Shown here: piece by piece, positions 1-5,813 of the stretch
Layout: each line of letters opens with the position of its first letter
Position numbering within the stretch: position 1 is the stretch's first letter
Origin: CAJQND01 sp051010095
GTDB lineage: Bacteria; Pseudomonadota; Alphaproteobacteria; Rhizobiales; CAJQND01
Direction of reading: 5' to 3'
DNA length: 11,582 nucleotides
Assembly (NCBI GenBank): GCA_051010095.1
Contig: JBPCVX010000368.1
Location: 1-11,582 of the forward strand
Made by a program: the position numbers and the translations under genes
The notes under the pieces: generated by a model
What the model saw: only the letters and a program-made list of their open reading frames with translations
The model's database searches: none
What the model was told of the DNA's origin: nothing

Positions 1-1598
1 ACTTTGTCGCCAAACGGTATGGCATCGCAGGGGCACTCGCGCGCGCACTTCAGGCAATTTGAGCAAAAATACTGCAAACCAAATTCAATTGGCTTGTCGA
101 CTTCCAGAGGCAGATCAGTTGTCATAACAACAGACTTCAACCGTGGCCCCACAAAGGGGTTAAGCACCAGTTCGCCGATGCGTGATAGTTCGCCGAGGCC
201 CGCCCATAAGATGAGTGGAATTTGCAGCACGTCGCTATCAGCATTTGTCTGTGGTCGCGCCGATACACCCTTGCGCCGTAAAAACTCTGCCATAACACCC
301 GCAATCTCTGCACCGCGCAAATAGGCCCGCATGGATTGTGCACCCGATGCCCAATCGTCACCGCTGGCGCCTTCCATGGTTTCAAACCCCTGGTCGATCA
401 GCATCACCACTGCATAGCGGTGATACATGGGGATCTCGGTTCCATCTTCCTTGTGCGAAAACCAAGCATAGCGCGGAACCTCACAAATGCCCGCAAGATC
501 AGCGCCGAGTGCATGGGCGAGTGATTTTATCGCTTCCGTGTTTTCTTTGGGCGTTCCAAACGCCTTTTCATCCAGTTCACCGACATCACCATCCTGATGG
601 GGCACCATCGATCGGATCACGTTCAAAAGGGAATGGGAAAAAGGTGTTTTAAAAGAGAACCGTGTGCGTTCCTTCTTGGCTTTGTCGCCCAAATCTCCGT
701 GCAGGGCGCGCTGGAAGAAAGCTGCACGCTTGGGCACGCGCGGTATTTCATCATCCAAAATCAGTGTGGTTGGCCGCTCAACCCGTTTTACCGTCTCCAT
801 TGGGTAACGGCCCAAATGGGTTGGGCGCTTGGCCTTGGCATTGCGTTCGCGCCCGGACACAGCGCCATTGATGCCCCACCAATAAGCAAGGCCTCGCGTA
901 TTAATGGCGTCAGATGCCAATGGTACATCAGTGCTGATTTCATAATCGGTGGTGACGACGCTCAACGCGAATTCGGTGCCGATAAAGGGTGCTTCTAAAG
1001 TTTCATCTTGGCGCACGACAAGTCCTGCCAGAACGGCCAACCGGTGCATATCAACATGACCGGTGCCGGCATAATGTGCTTGGGCCGAGAACCCCATGGT
1101 GGCGATATGGCCGGCAAGTGTGAGCGCGATTTCCGCCGCGCGCAATTCGGGAATTTTGCCGCGCGCCTTTTCGGTCCACCCATGGGCTAGATTTTCTTTT
1201 TCGATTTGGCGCGGGGCTGCAACCAATATCACCAGCGCATGATCGTGGGGAAACTTCTCGCCATCACTATACCAGGCGTTTTCAGGAATTTTGCAAATGC
1301 CCACGGTATCCGCGTTCATAAAATATGCACCGCCCTTTACATCTTGGGCGCGGCGCATCAGATCATCCGGCAATGGCGCTTTCGCCGGTGCGGTTTCGCC
1401 TGTCGTGAAGGCAGAAAAGATTGCCTTATAATGTCCAAGTGCACCCACCAAATCGTCGGAAGGCTTTTCTGACGGGGGTGCGGCTAGAGCAGGGGCGTTG
1501 GCTTCACGGTCTATGACCGTTTCATCTCTCGCCAAACTTTCCAATGGATAAGGGCCGTGATGAAAAGGCCGATCTTGTGAACGTGGATAAAAAAACAT
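1..1598 (-). CDS. rdhA: Reductive dehalogenase (RdhA family, catabolic NpRdhA-like), C-terminus cut by window edge
   Basis: An open frame reads from ATG at 1598 down to base 1 without a stop: 532 residues, C-terminus outside the window. Residues 512-523 (CSNCLKCARECP) form a CxxCxxCxxxCP [4Fe-4S] motif, preceded by the RdhA-type stretch AGLGELSRIG (466-475) and TTDLPLE (493-499). There is no Tat leader. The N-terminus (MFF...RPFHHGPYPLE) is what I expect for cytoplasmic catabolic enzymes. An internal duplication is visible: NADTVGICKIPENAWYSD (95-112) repeats as GADLAGICEVPRYAWFSH (365-382), and SVVTTDYE (213-220) as SVVMTTDLPLE (489-499). NpRdhA of Nitratireductor pacificus has the same plan, a vestigial B12-like domain followed by the working one. 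The expected role is cobalamin-dependent reductive removal of halide from organohalides, perhaps halophenols. The second Fe-S motif and any fused reductase domain would lie left of the window. I see no clear Shine-Dalgarno; the start rests on N-terminal similarity. QueG is a distant relative but much shorter. Confidence 0.85.
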   Translation of the reverse strand, partial: MFFYPRSQDRPFHHGPYPLESLARDETVIDREANAPALAAPPSEKPSDDLVGALGHYKAIFSAFTTGETAPAKAPLPDDLMRRAQDVKGGAYFMNADTVGICKIPENAWYSDGEKFPHDHALVILVAAPRQIEKENLAHGWTEKARGKIPELRAAEIALTLAGHIATMGFSAQAHYAGTGHVDMHRLAVLAGLVVRQDETLEAPFIGTEFALSVVTTDYEISTDVPLASDAINTRGLAYWWGINGAVSGRERNAKAKRPTHLGRYPMETVKRVERPTTLILDDEIPRVPKRAAFFQRALHGDLGDKAKKERTRFSFKTPFSHSLLNVIRSMVPHQDGDVGELDEKAFGTPKENTEAIKSLAHALGADLAGICEVPRYAWFSHKEDGTEIPMYHRYAVVMLIDQGFETMEGASGDDWASGAQSMRAYLRGAEIAGVMAEFLRRKGVSARPQTNADSDVLQIPLILWAGLGELSRIGELVLNPFVGPRLKSVVMTTDLPLEVDKPIEFGLQYFCSNCLKCARECPCDAIPFGDK

Positions 1599-1707
1599 AA
1601 GAGCAAGCTTAGCGGAAGACTTTGAAGTGAGGGAAGTAATTTTATCTCTTTTCTGCGCGTAGCCATCATGCCAAGTTGAGCGCTGGATTGGTTTGAGGAG
1701 ATGAGAG
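1599..1707. promoter_or_regulatory. Divergent intergenic region between rdhA-like gene and amidinotransferase gene
   Basis: This 109-bp gap separates two genes that point away from each other, so it should hold both promoters. It is AT-rich around 1634-1652. I could not find a convincing -35/-10 pair or a clean operator palindrome. The location is inferred from gene orientation only. Confidence 0.35.
1695..1700 (+). promoter_or_regulatory. Shine-Dalgarno GAGGAG deciding the start of the amidinotransferase gene
   Basis: GAGGAG ends 7 nt before the ATG at 1708. The next in-frame ATG (1756) has no comparable site, so 1708 is preferred although the protein similarity only becomes clear from about residue 17. 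Confidence 0.7.
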
Positions 1708-2631
1708 ATGGCAACGCCTCTGCAAGCCCGCGTTGAAGGCGGCAACACACCAGAGATGAGCAACTGGTATTTGAAGTCAGAAACAGGCCCGTTGCAAGAT
1801 GTTCTGCTTGGTCCAGCTGAGACGTTTCGTTGGCTGGGATTAGAGAATGCAAATTATTCATCGCTGGTGCGCGATAGCCTGCGCCGGGGATACCGCTTCG
1901 ATAAACAGCTTGCCATGCGCCAGCACCGCGAAATGGTTGAAGCTTATGAAGATGCAGGCGTGACCTGCCATTTCCTTCCGCAAGATGAAGAAACAGGCAT
2001 GCAGGTTTATGCCAGGGACAGCTCTTTTATGAGCCCCTATGGCGCTGTGATTTGCCAAATGGCCAATCCGCGCCGGCGTGGTGAATATGCGCCTGCGCTG
2101 CGATTTTATCTGGAAAACGATATTCCCATCTACGACATGGTGAGCGCTGGGAACTTCGAAGGTGGCGACTTTAATATGATTAAGCCTGGCGTGGCGCTGG
2201 TGGGGTATACCGATTTCCGCACTGAGGAAGTAGCTGCCAAACAGGTGGGTGCATGGTTTGAGAAAGAAGGTTGGGAGATCAAATATGCGCCGATAGACAG
2301 CTTCTATGTGCATATCGATCTGATGGTGTGCATGTTGGCTGAAAATTGCGCAGCAGTGTGTCTGGATACGACCGATGATGAAATCATCACCTGGTTGAAG
2401 GAAAAGAATATCGAAATCATCCCCGCAACGTTTAAGGAAACCATGGCTTTGGGATGCAATGTGGTGGCGCTTGGTAACGACAAAATTCTTTCCACCCTAG
2501 GGGCAAGCGATCTCAACGCCAAAATGCGCGCGAATGGTTTTCAGGTCTATGATCCGGATATGACGATGTTTACCTGGGCAGGTGGGGGTGTGCATTGCAT
2601 GTGCCAACCCCTGCGCAGAGAAGCTGCTTAA
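1708..2631 (+). CDS. Amidinotransferase / dimethylarginine dimethylaminohydrolase-like enzyme
   Basis: This 307-residue protein belongs to the guanidino-group-modifying (GME) superfamily with the five-bladed propeller fold shared by arginine deiminase, DDAH and glycine amidinotransferase. Expected residues are all in place: R103-D104 (guanidinium contact region), FEGGDF at 150-155 with E151 and D154, H202-I-D204 in a VHID motif, and a nucleophilic cysteine near the end, C297 in GGGVHCMCQPLRR (292-304). C299 is a second nearby cysteine. These imply cleavage or transfer of the C-N bond of a guanidino group through a Cys-amidino intermediate, in the cytoplasm; no signal peptide is seen. The substrate cannot be read from sequence: arginine, methylated arginine and another guanidine remain possible. 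A distant paralogue lies at 8987-9991. It is monocistronic as far as visible, divergent from the dehalogenase gene. Confidence 0.85.
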   Translation: MATPLQARVEGGNTPEMSNWYLKSETGPLQDVLLGPAETFRWLGLENANYSSLVRDSLRRGYRFDKQLAMRQHREMVEAYEDAGVTCHFLPQDEETGMQVYARDSSFMSPYGAVICQMANPRRRGEYAPALRFYLENDIPIYDMVSAGNFEGGDFNMIKPGVALVGYTDFRTEEVAAKQVGAWFEKEGWEIKYAPIDSFYVHIDLMVCMLAENCAAVCLDTTDDEIITWLKEKNIEIIPATFKETMALGCNVVALGNDKILSTLGASDLNAKMRANGFQVYDPDMTMFTWAGGGVHCMCQPLRREAA

Positions 2632-2730
2632 AAACGCTGTATTTTCAGCAGAGTATACCAACATGAACGGGAGATGAACGGGCTCGTCAGGATTGGTTAA
2701 GACACCCCGGCATAATGTCGCCATACTAAA

Positions 2731-2750
2731 AATGAGAATTGATCCTCATT
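2731..2750. promoter_or_regulatory. Fur-box-like imperfect palindrome upstream of BA14K gene
   Basis: The 20 bases AATGAGAATTGATCCTCATT read AATGAG-N8-CTCATT, with 16 of 20 positions symmetric. Arm sequence and length resemble classical Fur-family operators. The site lies 73 bp before the start of the BA14K-like gene, a plausible place for repression. The RirA-type TGA-N9-TCA spacing does not fit, since the spacer is 10 here. No regulator gene is in the window, so the assignment is inference. Confidence 0.35.
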
Positions 2751-2813
2751 AAATGTCTCTTTTTGCGCGAAAAAGTACGTGTTCAAGGGGCTGGCAGGTG
2801 GAATACCTAACCT

Positions 2814-2817
2814 GGAG
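2814..2817 (+). promoter_or_regulatory. Shine-Dalgarno GGAG deciding the BA14K-like start
   Basis: GGAG ends 6 nt before ATG 2824. The frame stays open upstream to a GTG at 2779, but that extension adds 15 residues ahead of an otherwise normal signal peptide, so 2824 is the better start. Confidence 0.75.
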
Positions 2818-2823
2818 ACCTAT

Positions 2824-3387
2824 ATGTTTAAATCATCAATTAAGGCTATTGGATTGGCCATTGTTGCTGGTGTGATCGGGCTGATGGCCGGATCGATGAG
2901 CGCCAACGCATCCTCTTATCTTGCAGGTAAGTCAATCCCTGCGGTCGCGGGTGACCGTGCCGTTGAAGGCAATGTGCAGCTTACTGGAAATCGCCGTGGT
3001 GCAAGGCGTGGAAATCGCGGTGCGAGACGTGCGAACCGCGGTGCACGGCGCCACTTACGCCGTGGGAATCGTGCTAATCGCCGCAACGTTCGCCGTGCAT
3101 ATCGCAAAGGCTATCGCCGTGGATACCGCAAGGGCAACTATCGCGGAAAACGTTATCGTCATCGTCGTTATGGATACAACCACTTTTACGGTGGGTATTG
3201 GTACCCATACGCGTGGTGGGTTGGTCCAGCGATTGGTGCAACGGTCGTTATTCAAAACCGTGCGAATACCCAAAGCTCACACGTAGACTGGTGCTTGAAC
3301 CGGTATCGTTCTTACAATCCACGCACTGATACATTCTTGGCCTATAGCGGTCGCTACAAGCCTTGCATCAGCCCATACTCATACTGA
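2824..3387 (+). CDS. BA14K-like secreted Arg-rich protein
   Basis: This 187-residue protein starts at ATG 2824 and carries a clear Sec signal peptide (residues 1-29: lysine-containing start, hydrophobic core, ending in SANA before SS). Residues 55-118 are extremely basic and repetitive, opening with three near-identical units GNRRGARR, GNRGARR and ANRGARR (55-76) and moving into Arg/Lys/Tyr/Gly repeats. Residues 126-143 form a hydrophobic aromatic segment. The C-terminus (153-181: HVDWCLNRYRSYNPRTDTF, then YSGRYKPC) matches the BA14K signature, with C157 and C181 positioned for a disulfide. In Brucella, BA14K is an immunoreactive protein with lectin-like activity; the family is found widely in Hyphomicrobiales. 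The likely place is the periplasm or outer surface. The basic repeat could bind anionic lipid, LPS or nucleic acid, which is inference. It is flanked by its own palindrome and terminator, so it is probably transcribed alone. Confidence 0.8.
   Translation: MFKSSIKAIGLAIVAGVIGLMAGSMSANASSYLAGKSIPAVAGDRAVEGNVQLTGNRRGARRGNRGARRANRGARRHLRRGNRANRRNVRRAYRKGYRRGYRKGNYRGKRYRHRRYGYNHFYGGYWYPYAWWVGPAIGATVVIQNRANTQSSHVDWCLNRYRSYNPRTDTFLAYSGRYKPCISPYSY
2986..3051 (+). repeat. Tandem ~21-24 bp repeat encoding (G/A)NRGARR units
   Basis: Three consecutive units of 24, 21 and 21 bp encode GNRRGARR, GNRGARR and ANRGARR inside the BA14K-like gene. The DNA copies differ at several third positions, so the repeat is old or maintained at the protein level. 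Confidence 0.6.
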
Positions 3388-3417
3388 GTAAATGCTAAAA
3401 TAAACCAAGCGATTTGA

Positions 3418-3447
3418 CCCCGCTGGACTTCAGTCCGGCGGGGTTTT
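3418..3447 (+). terminator. Strong intrinsic terminator after BA14K-like gene
   Basis: The arms 3418-3428 and 3433-3443 pair as CCCCGC/GCGGGG plus GGAC/GTCC with one T-G wobble, closing on a TTCA loop and followed at once by TTTT. It starts 30 bp after the stop of the plus-strand gene and lies before the end of the convergent cyclase gene. On the minus strand the stem is not followed by a T-run, so it mainly serves plus-strand transcription. Confidence 0.85.
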
Positions 3448-3451
3448 CTGT

Positions 3452-4822
3452 TCAGCGAGACCATACACTCAGCGGATGGGTGATGCCGCGAATATGTTGC
3501 TTAGCGTGGAATGTGTAGCTGTCAGGGGCGTTCGGTTGGTGGTTTTCTTGCTCACGCACGCGGTGCATGAAATCATCGCTTGTGATGAGCGTGCACTCCA
3601 GTTTGCGGGTGAGGGCCTCAAGCCGGGCGGCGACGTTAACCGTCGTGCCAATCACTGCAAACTCCAGGCGCTGTGCACCGATATCACCCAGCACCACCGG
3701 CCCATAGTGCAGGCCAAAGCTTGCCTTGATTGGCAGTTCGCCTGCACTTTTGCGCTGTATATTGAGATCAATGATTTCAGACATCATAGCTTCAACGCAG
3801 TTAAGTGCGTTGGTCGCGTCGTGTTCACCGGCGAAGGGTGTTCCAAACGTCGCCATCAGACCGTCACCTAAATATTTGTCCAACGTGCCTGAATGGTTAA
3901 ACACCTGGGTTTCCATGCGGCCGTGAAACTCTCTTAATGTTGCGATCACATCTTCAGGTGATTTACCGTCTGCGTATGCGGTGAAACCCACCATATCGAC
4001 AAACAGCACGGCCACATTTTGCGTGCGCACTTGCTTTAAGGGCTCGTTGTTGTGGGCGAGTTCTTCAGCCACTTTCGGGGAAAAATAGCGCGACAGATTT
4101 GCGCGCTGCTGTTCGCTGGAAACGTGGTCAAGAAACAGGTGGCTGGCGCGCCTGGAGGCAAGCGCCAAGGTGCAGGCAACAATCAGGAAGATAACAATTT
4201 CCTGAATGCGCTGCCCAAAATCAATTGCGTTGGGGTTGAGGATTCGAAACAGCCGCTCATCGCCTCCAACGACCTGTGCAATTGCTGCTCCAAGTTCTGG
4301 GTGGGTAATTGGTTGAAGCCACACATAGATAACACCAACAGTCCAAAGCCCCGCAGTCCAGGTGCCAATAGCCACGACTGTGCGCCAGGAATAAGCCAGC
4401 ATGCCCGCGGCAAGGAATATGAAGAAGTAGATGAAATTACCGAATTTGTAGACAATCGTTGCAGGCCAATCATTTGGATTAAACGGGTTTGGCACCACGC
4501 ACACAATGGTGATCAAAGCCAAATCCAGAAACATCAAAAACAACTCGATGCGTGAAACACCAACCCGGCCAGCGCGCAATTGTGCCCACCCCAAAAGTGC
4601 AAATAAAGCCAACATGCCGTGATAGTAGAGGACATCCCAGTTTGGATTGAGAAACGGCAGCATCACCGCGATCAGCGCGAGTGCTGCCCAGCGCGCATAA
4701 ACGGCAAGGCGCAGGCTTTCGCGTTTATTTTTCTCAAGCGCTTGAAGCGCAAATCTTTCAGCAAGATTGGCTGAGGTGTTTTGAATTGGAATCATTTGTT
4801 CCGTGCGCGCGACGCTGCTCAT
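3452..4822 (-). CDS. Membrane-bound class III adenylate/guanylate cyclase
   Basis: Taken from ATG 4822, this is a 456-residue protein; GAGAGA lies 9 nt upstream. The frame is open to ATG 4843 and TTG 4867, giving up to 471. Numbering here uses 456. About six hydrophobic segments (near 42-58, 64-81, 92-109, 128-144, 148-168, 205-223) anchor it in the inner membrane. A linker with the common NLSRYFSPKVAEEL signature (242-255) leads into a C-terminal cyclase homology domain from about 266. Metal aspartates are D276 (FVDMVGF) and D320 (YLGDG), the purine-binding Lys is K316, and the transition-state pair N396 and R400 sits in VNVAARLE. The second purine-selecting position, usually Asp or Thr, is Ala (A389 in EFAVIGTTVN). 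It should make cAMP (less likely cGMP) in response to a membrane or periplasmic signal. No recognisable sensor domain is present. It converges on the BA14K-like gene. Confidence 0.9.
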   Translation of the reverse strand: MSSVARTEQMIPIQNTSANLAERFALQALEKNKRESLRLAVYARWAALALIAVMLPFLNPNWDVLYYHGMLALFALLGWAQLRAGRVGVSRIELFLMFLDLALITIVCVVPNPFNPNDWPATIVYKFGNFIYFFIFLAAGMLAYSWRTVVAIGTWTAGLWTVGVIYVWLQPITHPELGAAIAQVVGGDERLFRILNPNAIDFGQRIQEIVIFLIVACTLALASRRASHLFLDHVSSEQQRANLSRYFSPKVAEELAHNNEPLKQVRTQNVAVLFVDMVGFTAYADGKSPEDVIATLREFHGRMETQVFNHSGTLDKYLGDGLMATFGTPFAGEHDATNALNCVEAMMSEIIDLNIQRKSAGELPIKASFGLHYGPVVLGDIGAQRLEFAVIGTTVNVAARLEALTRKLECTLITSDDFMHRVREQENHQPNAPDSYTFHAKQHIRGITHPLSVWSR

Positions 4823-4981
4823 GGCGGGTATTCTCTCAAGCATGTAAGGGTGAAGCGACTCTAGCAAAAAGCGACTAAAAGCGCTTGTGTATAAGAGAAT
4901 GGAATTTGTGCCTTAAAGTTTGCGGATTTTGAGCGGATAAAGAATTTGAAGAATGAATTCGTTTTGGGAACGGTGAATCTA
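4823..4981. promoter_or_regulatory. Divergent region between cyclase and DUF3108 genes
   Basis: The two flanking genes diverge, so promoters for both are expected here. The octamer AAGCGACT occurs at 4853-4860 and 4869-4876, with a related palindromic AAGCGCTT at 4879-4886. I could not assign a sigma-70 promoter with confidence. Confidence 0.3.
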
Positions 4982-5803
4982 ATGATGGCTAGGATGCGGA
5001 TGGCCAAGGTTTGGCGCAATGCAGCAAGATATGTTTTTGCAGCAGGTTGTGTCGGTGCTGCATATACTTCAGCTGCAAATGCGAATGGTCTCAACCTTTC
5101 ATATTCAATCGAGATTTTGGGGGTCGAGGTTTATAAGGTCCACCTAAACGCTGACATTGCACCTGGTGGATATGCCATGTCGGTGCGCATGGAACCTGCA
5201 GGCGTTGTCGGTGTTTTTTCAGGTGGAAAAATGGTTGCCAGCGGCAATGGCCGCATTTCAAACAACAGCGTGCGTATGCGTACTTACCAGATGACAGGGT
5301 CATCCCGATTTGGCAGCGATAAAACGGTGACATTGTCGATGCGCAATGGAAGGCTTGAAGCGCAGCGTGATTTTGACATTGACGGAAACGATGATGCCGC
5401 GATTAAAAAGGCGGTCACCCAAGGCACGCGCGATGCATTCTCGTTGCTTACCCGCCACATGTTGTTGAGCGGGCCGAAATCTTGTGCTGGCAATGGCAGC
5501 GTTTACTCGGGCTGGGCGGTCTATGCGTATAGCTTGAAATATGCTGGCGAAAAGCAGGTAAAAAGCGCTGCCAGCGGGAAAACTTACGCGCAGTTCACGT
5601 GCCAATTGTCCTACCGACGTGTAGCCGGGGCGGGGAGTGGTGCTTTCAAGGCCTTCCAGGAGAGCCGCCCAAAACCGATCTCCGTGAATTATGCGCAAGT
5701 GAAGGTGAATGGACGCGAAGTGCAGATCCCCATGTCGGCGCGCACAACAATTCGCGGTCAGTCAATATCGCTCAGTCTGCTCAAAAGTTCGGCAATGCCC
5801 TAG
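4982..5803 (+). CDS. DUF3108-family periplasmic protein
   Basis: From ATG 4982 this gives 273 residues. A Sec signal peptide is evident: basic start (MAKVWRNAAR), hydrophobic core, and cleavage expected after ANA at residue 34. ATG 5000 with AGG 6 nt upstream is an equally good start, and TTG 4946 is the upstream limit. The mature part begins with the beta-rich LNLSYSIEILGVEVYKVHL pattern of DUF3108, followed by a long stretch of alternating strands, a VYSGWAVYAYSLKY segment after a first cysteine (SGPKSC), a second cysteine (AQFTC), and a final strand pattern (VQIPMSARTTIRGQSISLSL) typical of the family's end. DUF3108 proteins are alphaproteobacterial and gammaproteobacterial envelope proteins without established biochemistry. 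The two cysteines could form a disulfide. The gene is alone on this strand, its stop 10 bp from the end of the convergent transporter gene. Confidence 0.7.
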   Translation: MMARMRMAKVWRNAARYVFAAGCVGAAYTSAANANGLNLSYSIEILGVEVYKVHLNADIAPGGYAMSVRMEPAGVVGVFSGGKMVASGNGRISNNSVRMRTYQMTGSSRFGSDKTVTLSMRNGRLEAQRDFDIDGNDDAAIKKAVTQGTRDAFSLLTRHMLLSGPKSCAGNGSVYSGWAVYAYSLKYAGEKQVKSAASGKTYAQFTCQLSYRRVAGAGSGAFKAFQESRPKPISVNYAQVKVNGREVQIPMSARTTIRGQSISLSLLKSSAMP

Positions 5804-5813
5804 CACATCGGCC

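Noticed and set aside
597..998. Plus-strand frames over the left 1.5 kb that could pass for genes
   Set aside because: The opposite strand carries one uninterrupted frame with RdhA motifs and an Fe-S cluster signature, which explains the region.
2637..2654. Small GCTG...CAGC hairpin just after the first amidinotransferase gene, considered as a terminator
   Set aside because: The stem is only 4-5 bp and no T-run follows.
2663..2682. Tandem ATGAACGGG repeated with an 11-bp period
   Set aside because: Only two short copies, with no open frame or known site attached.
4052..4555. Plus-strand open frame of 167 codons
   Set aside because: It is antisense to the membrane and linker part of the cyclase gene and has no recognisable motif.
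4853..4886. Octamer AAGCGACT repeated twice plus a variant near the cyclase start
   Set aside because: Eight-base direct repeats this close are expected several times by chance in 11 kb, and part lies within a possible coding extension.
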